Both the position numbers and the translations under genes were made by a program. Below are positions 53,210 through 60,662 of a stretch of 60,662 bases of DNA, piece after piece (positions within the stretch are counted from its first letter, which is position 1; every line of letters starts with the position of its first letter). The DNA comes from Rhodospirillales bacterium (GTDB taxonomy: Bacteria > Pseudomonadota > Alphaproteobacteria > Rhodospirillales > WMHbin7). The notes below the pieces were generated by a model. The model did not search any database and was not told where the DNA came from. It saw only the letters and a list, made by a program, of their open reading frames with translations. Where the stretch lies: NCBI GenBank assembly GCA_016215555.1, contig JACRJC010000048.1, positions 1 through 60,662 of the forward strand, given 5' to 3'.

Positions 53210-53418
53210 CCGATATGGAACAATGGCTGATCGATCTGCTTGCTCAATATCCCGATGACGGGAATTGGGCCAAGCGGCGGCGCATGATCATTCTGTCCCG
53301 CTGGCCCGACGGAAGCGTGCGTGCCGCCGAACAGGATGCGCGCAATGGCAAGCCCGAAGCCCTGGATTTGTACGACGCGGAAGTCGCGGCGATCAAATTG
53401 GCCATCCCGAAAATCTGA
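53206..53418 (+). CDS. Small tail-region protein
   Basis: This 70-aa protein (MTDMEQWLIDLLAQYPDDG) overlaps the fibre stop by four bases. It is helical with a Trp pair and acidic. It may be a fibre chaperone by position; no family recognised. Confidence 0.6.
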   Translation: MTDMEQWLIDLLAQYPDDGNWAKRRRMIILSRWPDGSVRAAEQDARNGKPEALDLYDAEVAAIKLAIPKI

Positions 53419-53420
53419 CC

Positions 53421-54044
53421 ATGCCCGATCCGTCCCTTTCGGCGGCACTTGCCGAGGCTTATGCCTCGGCGCCCGCCGACGTCATTGTTCTGCACACGCT
53501 GGAAATCTGGCACCCGTGCTTTGTCGAGAATGGAGCGCCCAAACCGATCCGCGTCGTGCGCAATTACGAGGACACGGCGACATGGTTGAACCTTCGCGGG
53601 GCTGAGGTTCAGGCCGTGCTGGATCAGCTTGACGAGAAGGCGCGGCGCAAGGTGGGGCTGGTGGCCAGGATCGAGGCAGGAGCGGCCAGGGATGCCGGTC
53701 TGTTGGTGCCCTTCGTGGCCTTGGGGTTCGAGTTGGAACTGCCTCCGGTCGATACCATCCCGGTGCCCGAGATCGTGGTGACGCTGGACAATGTGGGCCG
53801 CGAGATCACCAAGCATCTCGATGCCGCCGCCGTCAGCCAGGATGCCATCGAGGTCACTTACCGGCCTTATCTCTCGACCGACATCAATGGGCCGCAGATG
53901 GACCCGCCGCTGGTCATGACGCTGTCCGAGGTCGAGGTCGACGTGTTTCGCGTCACTGGCAGGGCGCGGGTGCTCGACATCGGCAACAAGGCCTTCCCCA
54001 GCCAGATCTACACCATCAAGAAATATCCGGGGCTGCGACGCTAA
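53421..54044 (+). CDS. DUF1833 tail protein
   Basis: This 207-aa protein has the DUF1833 pattern VIVLHTLEIWHP, KPIRVVRNYED, and later FVALGFELELPPVD and VTYRPYLSTDINGPQMDPP. DUF1833 proteins lie before NlpC/P60 and gpJ-like genes in phages and act like lambda gpL at the tail tip. It abuts the next gene. Confidence 0.87.
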   Translation: MPDPSLSAALAEAYASAPADVIVLHTLEIWHPCFVENGAPKPIRVVRNYEDTATWLNLRGAEVQAVLDQLDEKARRKVGLVARIEAGAARDAGLLVPFVALGFELELPPVDTIPVPEIVVTLDNVGREITKHLDAAAVSQDAIEVTYRPYLSTDINGPQMDPPLVMTLSEVEVDVFRVTGRARVLDIGNKAFPSQIYTIKKYPGLRR

Positions 54045-54448
54045 TGCATTGGGCATCCGATTATATCGGCCTGCCGTGGTCCGCCACGGGGGATGGGCCG
54101 GATGCGTTCCATTGCTGGGCGCTGGTGCGCCATGTGCAACGGGAGCGCTTCGGTCGTGATCTGCCCGCCATCCCGAACCCTGAGGACCTGTTCGCCATCG
54201 CCAGGCACTTTCGCGACCATCCCGAGCGCAGGCGCTGGGAAGCGGTGGTGGCGCCCCTTGAGGGCGACTGCGTGCTGATGCGCCAAGCCCGCCATCCGGT
54301 GCATGTCGGCGTCTGGCTTTCGGTGGATGGCGGCAAGGTGCTGCACGCCATCCAGGGCATGGGCGTGGTGGCGCAATCGCCTGCCAGCCTTACCGCCCAT
54401 GGTTGGCGGGTCGAAGGGTATTACCGATTCATCGGAGACCGTGTGTGA
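54044..54448 (+). CDS. NlpC/P60-type tail peptidase
   Basis: This 134-aa protein has the catalytic Cys in DAFHCWALVR (Cys24) and His in HPVHVGVWL (about residue 88), the NlpC/P60 arrangement. Phage tail peptidases of this type (lambda gpK-like) open peptidoglycan during DNA entry. It starts at the last base of the DUF1833 stop and overlaps the gpJ-like gene. Confidence 0.85.
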   Translation: MHWASDYIGLPWSATGDGPDAFHCWALVRHVQRERFGRDLPAIPNPEDLFAIARHFRDHPERRRWEAVVAPLEGDCVLMRQARHPVHVGVWLSVDGGKVLHAIQGMGVVAQSPASLTAHGWRVEGYYRFIGDRV

Positions 54449-56790
54449 CCCGTCCTGGCGTTGTTGTCATGGTCCGCAACGCCTTCCGGCCCGAGCGTGA
54501 CCGGCGGCTGATGGCGGTCAAGCACCCTGTCACCATCCGGGGCTGGCTCGATGGACAGGGCATTGCCGAATTCCCCCAACCCACCATCTGCCTGGTCAAC
54601 GGCCTGGCGGTGCTGCGCGCTGATTGGTCGGTGCTGGTGATCCGTTCGGGCGATGTGGTTTGCTTCCTGGCCCTGCCGCATGGCGGCGGGGGTGGCGGCG
54701 GCGGGGGGGGCAAGAATCCGCTGCGCACGGTGCTGACCGTTGCCGTCATGGTGGCGGGCATGGCCGCAGGCGCCGCCTTCGGAGGTGCTTTGGCCGGTGC
54801 TTTCGGGTTTGAGGCCGGGGGAGCCGCCTTCGGCTCGGTCACCTGGGGGCAGATTTTCGGCGGCGTCATCTCGGGTGCGGTCAATCTGGCGGGGGGTGCC
54901 CTGATCAACGCGCTGGTGCCCGCCCCCAGCCCGTCGCGCCCCTCGGCGGATTGGGGATTGGGCAGCATCGGCAGCCCGCCAAGCCCCAGCCCCACCTATT
55001 CGCTGCAAGCCCAGGGCAATCAGGCGCGCCTGGGCCAGCCCATCCCCGTCATCTATGGCCGCCATCTGGTCTATCCCGATCTGGCCGCCGAACCCTGGTA
55101 CGAATATCAGGGCAACGAGCAGTATCTGCATCAGCTTCATGTGATCGGCCAGGGCTTTTACGACTTAGAATCTTTGCGCATCGAAGACACCGACATCGGC
55201 AATTTCGCCGAGGTTCAATACCAGATCGTCGAGCCAGGCGGTGCCGTCACCCTGTTCGATCCCTCGGTGACCACGGCGCCCGAGGTGTCCGGGCAGGAAT
55301 TGACCGCGCCCAACGAGCTGGTTTCCGGCGAGACGGGTTGGATCGGCCCCTTCGTTTCGGCCAGCGCCGAAACCACCGCCAGCCATATCGGCATCGACGT
55401 CGTCTTCGCCCGTGGTCTTTATTACGCCAACGATTCCGGCAATCTCGACAGCCGTTCCATCAGTTGGGTGGTCGAGGCGCGGTTGATCGACGACGACGGC
55501 CTAGCTTTGGGCGACTGGGTTCAACTGGCATCCGAAAGCAAATCGGCGGCCAGCAACACACCGATCCGGCTCAGCTACAAATATGCCGTAACGCCGGGCC
55601 GCTACGAGGTGCGGATGAAGCGCACCGACAACAAGGACACCTCGTCCCGCGCCGGACATGAAATCCGCTGGGCAGGCTTAAGGGCCTGGCTTCAGGACGA
55701 GCCGGACTACGGGCAGGTGACGCTGCTCGCCATCCGTATGCGGGCGACCGATAATCTCTCTGGGCGCACGTCGCGCATGGTCAACTGCATCGTGACGCGC
55801 AAACTGCCGGTGTGGGAGCAAGGGGGATGGTCGGCTCCGCAGCCCACCCGCTCCATCGCCTGGGCCTTTGCCGATGCCTGCCGCTCTGACTATGGCGGGG
55901 AACTGGCCGACGCCAGGATCGATCTGGTCAGCCTGTCGGCCCTTGATGGTTTGTGGGAGCAGCGGGGCGATCATTTCGACGGGGTGTTCGATACCTCCAT
56001 GACCGTGTGGGAGGCCCTGACCCGCATCTCCCGCTGCGGGCGCGCCGTGCCCATTCAGCAGGGCGGCGTGGTGCGGATCGTGCGCGACGGACCGCAGAGC
56101 CTGCCGGTCGCCCTGTTCGGGCCGCGCAACATCGCCAAAAGGAGTTTCCGCATCCGCTATGTGATGCCCGGCGAGGAGACCGCCGACGCGGTGACGGTGG
56201 AGTATTTCTCGGCCCGCACCTGGCGGCCCGACGAAGTGACCGCCAAGTTGGCCGATTCCGCCGAAGAGAAACCCGCCCGCCTCCAGCTCATGGGCTGCAC
56301 CGGCAAGGACCATGCCCTGCGTGAGGGGCTTTATATGGCCGCCGCCAACCGCTACCGGCGAAAGCTCATCACGTTCCAGACCGAGTTGGAGGGGCTGATT
56401 CCCACCTATGGCGATCTGGTCTCGCTGGTCCACGACATGCCGCAATGGGGCCAGGGCGGCGAGATCACCGGCTGGGATGGAGAAGTTCTGGTCACCTCCG
56501 AGCCTCTGGAATGGACCGAGGGCGAGAGCCATTACATGGCGCTGCGCCGCCCCGACGGTTCCATCGCTGGTCCCTATCCGGTGATTCCCGGCGAGGACGA
56601 GTTCAAAGCCGTCCCCCAAACACCGCTGGGCTTCACCCCCTATGTCGGCGGCGAGGCCGAGCGCACCCATTACGCCTTCGGCCCCGGCGAGGCCTGGAGT
56701 CTGCTCGCACGCGTTCTCGCCATCCGTCCCAGAGGCGAGCGGGTCGAGATCGCCTGTGTCGGCGAGCATGAAGCGGTCCATGTTAATTAG
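54445..56790 (+). CDS. gpJ/gpI-like tail tip (host specificity) protein
   Basis: This protein is 781 aa from the GTG at 54445 (GTGA overlap with the peptidase stop). The start resembles a gpI-type beta-grasp (RGWLDGQGIAEFPQPTICLVNG), followed by a Gly tract and a hydrophobic Gly/Ala stretch (about residues 95-150), then the conserved LRLGQPIPVIYG-like ARLGQPIPVIYGRHLVYPD and the beta modules of gpJ. It closes the tail tip and contacts the host receptor. It is shorter than lambda gpJ (1132 aa), as is normal in this phage group. Confidence 0.9.
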   Translation: MTRPGVVVMVRNAFRPERDRRLMAVKHPVTIRGWLDGQGIAEFPQPTICLVNGLAVLRADWSVLVIRSGDVVCFLALPHGGGGGGGGGGKNPLRTVLTVAVMVAGMAAGAAFGGALAGAFGFEAGGAAFGSVTWGQIFGGVISGAVNLAGGALINALVPAPSPSRPSADWGLGSIGSPPSPSPTYSLQAQGNQARLGQPIPVIYGRHLVYPDLAAEPWYEYQGNEQYLHQLHVIGQGFYDLESLRIEDTDIGNFAEVQYQIVEPGGAVTLFDPSVTTAPEVSGQELTAPNELVSGETGWIGPFVSASAETTASHIGIDVVFARGLYYANDSGNLDSRSISWVVEARLIDDDGLALGDWVQLASESKSAASNTPIRLSYKYAVTPGRYEVRMKRTDNKDTSSRAGHEIRWAGLRAWLQDEPDYGQVTLLAIRMRATDNLSGRTSRMVNCIVTRKLPVWEQGGWSAPQPTRSIAWAFADACRSDYGGELADARIDLVSLSALDGLWEQRGDHFDGVFDTSMTVWEALTRISRCGRAVPIQQGGVVRIVRDGPQSLPVALFGPRNIAKRSFRIRYVMPGEETADAVTVEYFSARTWRPDEVTAKLADSAEEKPARLQLMGCTGKDHALREGLYMAAANRYRRKLITFQTELEGLIPTYGDLVSLVHDMPQWGQGGEITGWDGEVLVTSEPLEWTEGESHYMALRRPDGSIAGPYPVIPGEDEFKAVPQTPLGFTPYVGGEAERTHYAFGPGEAWSLLARVLAIRPRGERVEIACVGEHEAVHVN

Positions 56791-56800
56791 GAGAAAGAGA

Positions 56801-57130
56801 ATGTGGCGCAATCTTCCGCCTGAGATGCAACACACGCTGGTGGGATTCGCCTGGGCGATCTGGTGGGCCTTGATCGGTCGCAGCCTCTATCACGCCGATC
56901 TGGTCCGCAGAGGCCAGCGGCGCTTCTGGTCGCTGCAACTGGCGTGGGAGCTGATGATCGCCATCGGCATGGGCGTGGTCGCCGGGGGCGCCGCCGAATA
57001 CCTCAATCTCACCGGCATGACGGCGGCCGGATTCATCGCCGCTGTCTCCTATCTCGGCCCGCGCACCATCGCCGCCGTTCAGACCTGGGCCGAGCGCAAG
57101 GTCGGGATTGAAGACCTCAATAGTCACTGA
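56801..57130 (+). CDS. Putative holin
   Basis: This 109-aa protein has three hydrophobic stretches (about residues 10-26, 46-64, 70-90) with a basic connecting loop and no signal peptide. Position after gpJ and before the lysozyme fits a holin. The ATG has AGGAGAAAGAG upstream. Confidence 0.7.
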   Translation: MWRNLPPEMQHTLVGFAWAIWWALIGRSLYHADLVRRGQRRFWSLQLAWELMIAIGMGVVAGGAAEYLNLTGMTAAGFIAAVSYLGPRTIAAVQTWAERKVGIEDLNSH

Positions 57131-57148
57131 TCGCTCGCGATCAGTGAC
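57123..57148. other. Perfect 12-base-pair hairpin at the holin stop
   Basis: GTCACTGATCGC and GCGATCAGTGAC form a perfect stem with a TC loop. The holin stop codon is inside the left arm. It lacks a T-run. Further short stems follow at about 57208-57224 (CGCGGG/CCCGCG) and 57229-57249 (AAGCGGC/GCCGCTT), so the 190-base gap before the next gene is very structured. Confidence 0.65.
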
Positions 57149-57279
57149 GCCCTCACGCGCCGGGCGCGCCTCCGGCGCTAGGCTCCCGCTCGCCAGGAGG
57201 CTCGCTCGCGGGCCTTGCCCGCGATCAAGCGGCGACAAATGCCGCTTGAATAATCCTACCTTCCGTTTCCATTCCCTCT

Positions 57280-57304
57280 GGCCGCCATTTGGCGGCCTTT
57301 TTCG
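57280..57304 (+). terminator. Terminator between holin and endolysin genes
   Basis: GGCCGCC-ATTT-GGCGGCC is followed by TTTTTCG. It lies just 18 bases before the next start, within the lysis region, so lysis genes downstream need readthrough, antitermination or their own promoter. Confidence 0.7.
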
Positions 57305-57321
57305 TTCATGGAGAACATCCC

Positions 57322-57777
57322 ATGCTGACTTTGCTCGGCTCCGCCCTCGGCTTTCTCACCAGCCTGTTTCCCGACCTGCTCAAACTGTTCCGCGAGAATC
57401 AGGACCGCAAGCACGAACTGGCGATCATGGACCGCCAGATGGAAATGCAGAAGCTGGGTCATGTCCAGCGGCTGGAGGAGATCAACGTCCAGGCCGACAT
57501 TGCCGAATCCCAGGCGCTCTACAAGACATTGGCACCGACCGGCGTGCGCTGGGTCGATGCCTTGGCGGGTTCCGTGCGCCCGGTCATCACCTATGCCTTC
57601 TTCGCACTGTTCGCTGGCGTGAAGGGTTCGGCCCTCTACCTGCTGATCGCCGTCGAGGGTGTGTTGCTGGCCCAGGCCCTGCCGCAGATCTGGGATCCGG
57701 AAACCCAGGCCCTGTTCGCCGCCACGCTTAGCTTCTGGTTTGGAAATCGGACTCTTCAGAAGATGCGGAAGGCCTGA
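57322..57777 (+). CDS. 3TM holin-like protein (GTA_holin_3TM type)
   Basis: This 151-aa protein has a first hydrophobic segment (residues 3-18), a charged amphipathic helix (about 24-70), then two membrane segments around SVRPVITYAFFALFAG and YLLIAVEGVLLAQAL. The pattern matches the holin family named for gene transfer agent release. The ATG has GGAGA seven bases upstream. With the previous gene it gives two holin candidates. Confidence 0.75.
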   Translation: MLTLLGSALGFLTSLFPDLLKLFRENQDRKHELAIMDRQMEMQKLGHVQRLEEINVQADIAESQALYKTLAPTGVRWVDALAGSVRPVITYAFFALFAGVKGSALYLLIAVEGVLLAQALPQIWDPETQALFAATLSFWFGNRTLQKMRKA

Positions 57778-57781
57778 GTCC

Positions 57782-58234
57782 ATGCGCCGCATGACTGAAG
57801 ACGGGCTGGCGTTGATCAAACGCTTCGAAGGATTCAGCGCCAAGCCCTATCTGTGCCCGGCCGGATGGTGGACCATCGGCTGGGGTGCGATCCATGGCCG
57901 CGACGGCCAACCCGTCACGGCCGCCACCCCGCCGGTTGCCGAAGACGAAGCCGAGACCCTGCTGCGGCGCGACGTCGCCGTCGTCGAACGGGCTGTCCTG
58001 CGGCTGATCGCCGTGCCGTTGACTGACAGGCAATTCGATGCGCTGACGTCCTTCGCCTTCAACCTGGGCGGCGGGGCGCTGCAACGCTCCACCCTGCGGC
58101 GTAAGGTCAACCGCGAGGAGCATGCCGATGTGCCGGGGGAATTCGGGAAATGGGTCTGGGGAAGTGGGCGCAAACTTCCGGGGCTGGTTCGAAGAAGGGA
58201 GGCTGAGGCAATCTTGTACGCAAGCACGGCCTGA
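57782..58234 (+). CDS. Phage lysozyme (GH24 endolysin)
   Basis: This 150-aa protein has the GH24 pattern with Glu16 in IKRFEGFSAKPYLCPAGWWTIGWG, with Cys in place of the usual catalytic-site Asp as seen in several R21/P22-type enzymes, and LTDRQFDALTSFAFNLG and RREAEAILY downstream. It lacks a clear signal peptide, so it needs a holin to reach the cell wall. It is the last gene of the late operon. Confidence 0.92.
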   Translation: MRRMTEDGLALIKRFEGFSAKPYLCPAGWWTIGWGAIHGRDGQPVTAATPPVAEDEAETLLRRDVAVVERAVLRLIAVPLTDRQFDALTSFAFNLGGGALQRSTLRRKVNREEHADVPGEFGKWVWGSGRKLPGLVRRREAEAILYASTA

Positions 58235-58260
58235 CTTCGGGCATTCAGATCACAAAGTCG

Positions 58261-58305
58261 CGGCTGACCTGGGGACATTTCCCCGGTCAGCCGCTTTGTT
58301 TGTTT
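58261..58305 (+). terminator. Late-operon terminator
   Basis: CGGCTGACC-T-GGGG and CCCC-GGTCAGCCG pair into a 13-base-pair stem with one bulged base and an ACATTT loop, followed by CTTTGTTTGTTT. It lies 26 bases after the lysozyme stop. Confidence 0.85.
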
Positions 58306-58333
58306 ATGGCCCGCATTATGCGGGCCGTTGACC

Positions 58334-58567
58334 ATGATCTACCTGATCGCAGCCCCGCACGGGCAACTCTTCAAATCCACTTGAAACTTCGAGGAGCCCA
58401 AAAGAAGCCGTCACCTTCTTGCGGCAAACGGCTGGAAGATCGAAGGGAAGAAGGCTATTCTCATCCATGGCGGGTGTGGCGTTTTCGTTGTGAGTGTGGA
58501 TAGCGTCTCGATAACGTATTATACCACAACTTCAACGGATTACACCGCATCCGCCATCAAAAATTAG
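58334..58567 (+). pseudogene. 78-codon frame with one in-frame TGA
   Basis: ATG at 58334 opens MIYLIAAPHGQLFKST, then TGA at codon 17, then the same frame stays open to a TAG at 58565 with a protein-like sequence (GWKIEGKKAILIHGGCG, then VSITYYTTTSTDYTASAIKN). No start codon lies soon after the TGA. It looks like a short gene with a nonsense mutation; chance cannot be excluded at this length. Confidence 0.35.
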
Positions 58568-58640
58568 GCCGACTGTGAATAATCCGGGTTAGGCCTTTCC
58601 TTCAACCCAGATTCTATCTTAAATTGCGATATCGTCAGTG

Positions 58641-58805
58641 GTGGCAAGTCAGTCAGAGACCGTGGAATTGACGATTGTAGATAACCCCATGCCAAACCTA
58701 TGGCAGGAGAAGCCCAGTCTGAACGTTATGAAGTTAACGGAAGCTCTTTACCCAGAGTTCGGCAGCATCAGCGTGGTGTGGTATGAGTCATCAGATATTC
58801 GTTAG
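58641..58805 (+). CDS. Candidate small protein overlapping the radical SAM gene
   Basis: A frame from GTG 58641 (or ATG 58689) encodes up to 54 residues ending LTEALYPEFGSISVVWYESS-DIR and overlaps the radical SAM start by 23 bases. No good ribosome binding site is seen. It could be a partner peptide, the end of a decayed gene or noise. Confidence 0.3.
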   Translation: MASQSETVELTIVDNPMPNLWQEKPSLNVMKLTEALYPEFGSISVVWYESSDIR

Positions 58806-60420
58806 TCCACTGCCTTCTTCGGATCACAATTGGAGGAATGGAGTTGCGGCAGAATGGTCATCTGCCTTTTTGATTGGTGACTCCCCACAATTGCGAAAGA
58901 TACTCACAACCTTTCCGGCGGTAACATTCTGCGACGGGCAAGAACGCCTTGTCACCGGCATATCACCAGGAAATGAAAACACGTTGATTGTCTTTGTGAA
59001 CGGCGCACCGCTAGATGGCAGCACTGTCGGCTGGCCGAATGAGATCCGCATAGCTGCTGACATCGACGTTGCCGAAAGCGCGCATTACACCCCGCGCAAC
59101 ATAAACATTGGTGGCGAGTATTATAAAGGCGTTGCCATTTCCGATGCGAATTGTGCCGCACTTGCGATTGCCAATATTGGTCGTGCAAAACGTATTTTGC
59201 AGCCAGGGGCCTGCATCAATTTTGAGAATTGGTCACAAAGAAAAATTCTATCCGTAGAAGATTGCGGGCATTTTCTGCGCGTTGTTTGCGACGGCTCGGC
59301 TTTTGATCCGGACATTTATGGATATCCCAACAGATTTTCAGTGGATGGAATATTCGTCTCCAACACCAAACTTGAAGGAATGCGCAAATACGCTTGCCGC
59401 GGACCATTCGAAAATTTTGATATACAGTTTGACGGGCGCGTATTTTTCTGTTGCCCATTGTTCACTAATGGTTATGCGTTGGGAAATATATTCCAAGATG
59501 ACATCGATAGTATCTGGAACGGAGAGCGCGCAAGAAGATTCCGACGCTCCGTATCCTGTGGTGATTTTGAATATTGCAATGATTTATGTTATTTTCTCTC
59601 TGAGGCAAAACAAGGAAAAATACCGGATCAGGACTCCGTTCTTGTCGCGCGTGAACAGTTTTCTTCATGGATCGGAGATACCGATGACTGCAACTTGAGT
59701 TACATGCCCACCAGCATCACCATCCAACTTGATAGAAGCTGCAATCTCGTATGCAAATCGTGCAGAAAATCAAAATACATTAAAAACAGCGAACAAAGCG
59801 AAAAGCTGAGGGAGTTGCTCGAAGCAAAGATCAGGCCACTTCTTCAAAATTGCGAGGCGCTGCACCTCATGGCAAGCGGGGAAGTTCTGGCCAGCAAGGC
59901 AATGACCAGCTTCATGAAAAGTCTGAGTGCCACGGATTTCCCGCGATTAAGATATGGCCTAATCAGCAACGGACAACTTTTATCCAATAAGAAATGGGAG
60001 GAGATTTTCGAGCCCAGCGGCATCCCCGTTGCCTACATATCATTGTCTATAGATGCCGCCAATAAAGAGACGTATGAGAAACTCCGGCTTGGAGGCAGCT
60101 GGACTCGCCTCATAAAAAACATCAAATTCATGCAGCGTCAGCGTCAAACCGGTAAGATTGGAAAATTATACTTCAATTTTCTTGTCCAGAAAGAGAACTT
60201 CAGACAAATTCGTGAGTTTTTACAGCTTGCCGTTGACTTCAGTGTGGATGCCGTTTTTTTTCAGCGCATTTCCTTCAATATGGATATGAATTATTCGGAC
60301 GACGAGAAGCGTGAAATCAATGTTTGTTCGCCAGACCACCCTGACTACAAGGAAGTCGTCGAAACACTTGCCAGTCTCCAGAACAACCAAGGAATCACGG
60401 TGTACAACAACTGTTTCTGA
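58783..60420 (+). CDS. Radical SAM protein with N-terminal SPASM-like domain
   Basis: This 545-aa protein has two similar beta modules at its start (about residues 45-95 and 140-195; each ends G-W/Y-PN and a strand), then a cysteine-rich SPASM-like part (about 203-272: ACRGPFENFDIQFDGRVFFCC, GNIF, IWNGERARRFR, CGDFEYCNDLC), then the radical SAM core with CNLVCKSC (Cys320, 324, 327) and YISLSIDAANKETYEKLR. Usually SPASM follows the core. The gene is distinctly AT-richer than the phage. It sits between the phage terminator and an IS66 end. Radical SAM/SPASM enzymes modify peptides, proteins or sugars; no substrate is visible. Confidence 0.85.
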   Translation: MSHQIFVSPLPSSDHNWRNGVAAEWSSAFLIGDSPQLRKILTTFPAVTFCDGQERLVTGISPGNENTLIVFVNGAPLDGSTVGWPNEIRIAADIDVAESAHYTPRNINIGGEYYKGVAISDANCAALAIANIGRAKRILQPGACINFENWSQRKILSVEDCGHFLRVVCDGSAFDPDIYGYPNRFSVDGIFVSNTKLEGMRKYACRGPFENFDIQFDGRVFFCCPLFTNGYALGNIFQDDIDSIWNGERARRFRRSVSCGDFEYCNDLCYFLSEAKQGKIPDQDSVLVAREQFSSWIGDTDDCNLSYMPTSITIQLDRSCNLVCKSCRKSKYIKNSEQSEKLRELLEAKIRPLLQNCEALHLMASGEVLASKAMTSFMKSLSATDFPRLRYGLISNGQLLSNKKWEEIFEPSGIPVAYISLSIDAANKETYEKLRLGGSWTRLIKNIKFMQRQRQTGKIGKLYFNFLVQKENFRQIREFLQLAVDFSVDAVFFQRISFNMDMNYSDDEKREINVCSPDHPDYKEVVETLASLQNNQGITVYNNCF

Positions 60421-60521
60421 TGTTTTGAACTGCACGCAAATACATGCTGCAGATAACGGGTTCTGGCCCACTCACCCCGCATGCCAATTGGCGGCGATCA
60501 CCGTCGACAACTGATCCTGAT

Positions 60522-60662
60522 GTAACCATCCGGTGAGCTACGCGACCGCATACGATTGATGGGGCTCGGCATATCGCCGCCAAGTTTATGCCGCTTTTCT
60601 GTCCAAGGCGGCGCCGGATTTCCAGTTCCAAGGCAAGAGGTCGTCGATGCGGCTTGCCGGGT
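60522..60662 (-). mobile_element. One end of an IS66-family element (cut by window edge)
   Basis: The end of the transposase gene lies inside, and outside it a terminal GTAACCATCCGGTGAGC begins at 60522. IS66 inverted repeats begin with GTAA, which fixes the probable tip. The other end is beyond the window. Confidence 0.75.
60586..60662 (-). CDS. tnpC: IS66 transposase TnpC, C-terminal end only
   Basis: Read on the minus strand the last codons give ASRIDDLLPWNWKSGAALDRKAA before a TAA. R-I-D-D-L-L-P-W is the typical end of IS66 TnpC transposases. The rest of the gene lies past the window edge. Confidence 0.8.
   Translation of the reverse strand, partial: PASRIDDLLPWNWKSGAALDRKAA

Larger units (their letters stand above)
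11691..58305. mobile_element. Lambda-like prophage with serine-recombinase integration module
   Basis: The integration cassette, XRE-ImmA control genes, replication and recombination genes, methyltransferases, terminase, portal, protease, capsid, tail and lysis genes occur in normal phage order, with the late genes all on the plus strand. The left edge is set by truncation of a host-side gene near 11692. The right edge is uncertain: the late operon ends at a terminator near 58305, but accessory genes further right could belong to the phage too. No disrupted structural gene was seen. No direct-repeat attachment pair could be identified; serine integrases need only a very short core. Confidence 0.8.

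Noticed and set aside
54680..54712. Run of eight G within a Gly tract as a phase-variation switch
   Set aside because: Gly tracts are normal at this point in gpJ-like proteins; the run is short and the tract is encoded mostly by mixed GGC/GGG codons.

Overview
The window reads as GC-rich alphaproteobacterial chromosome, most likely Rhodospirillales (Magnetospirillum-like). This is inferred from codon use, the VC_2705-type symporter locus, and the close match of the prophage genes to families common in alphaproteobacterial siphophages; the species cannot be fixed from sequence alone.

Layout. (1) 1-8423 is host chromosome: palindromic intergenic repeats, a minus-strand cluster for a sodium:solute symporter (large and small subunits plus two small membrane proteins), a divergent operon with a CBS/DUF294 nucleotidyltransferase-like signalling protein and a multi-pass glycosyltransferase-like protein, a tRNA-Ser(GCU), and a UPF0149/SEC-C protein. 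(2) 8424-11.69 kb is an accessory strip: a ribbon-helix-helix-like protein of unknown function, a decayed fragment of a recombinase-associated gene, a DUF5623-like gene, and a second gene that breaks off at the prophage edge. (3) About 11.69-58.3 kb is a nearly complete lambda-like (siphovirus-type) prophage. It has a serine-recombinase integration cassette, an XRE-ImmA control pair, a recombination/replication module (Sak4-like ATPase, DUF669-like protein, Cas4/RecB-like nuclease, RecD-like helicase, Toprim-VapE protein), a RuvC-like resolvase, a TacAT-like toxin-antitoxin pair, two DNA methyltransferases, packaging genes, head genes (portal, S49 protease with an internal in-frame scaffold start, decoration, capsid E), tail genes, and lysis genes. 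(4) 58.3-60.66 kb is AT-richer accessory DNA with a radical SAM/SPASM protein of unusual domain order, ending in one end of an IS66-family element.

Three minus-strand cargo genes break into the plus-strand phage operons: a 1340-aa ABC/Rad50-like ATPase with a CxxC hook and two C-terminal S24 (LexA/signal-peptidase)-like domains, the second keeping a Ser-Lys dyad; a DUF4172-Fic protein behind a tandemly duplicated operator; and a nucleotidyltransferase-fold protein between tail genes. The ATPase-S24 fusion is the best candidate for an undescribed (probably phage-exclusion) system. Two regions hold clusters of short iterated motifs (GTCACCAAC at 28.8-29.1 kb; TGGAAACC and CAACAC at 31.2-31.6 kb) that look like operators or replication iterons.

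All domain and family names come from recognising motifs by eye; no database search was run.
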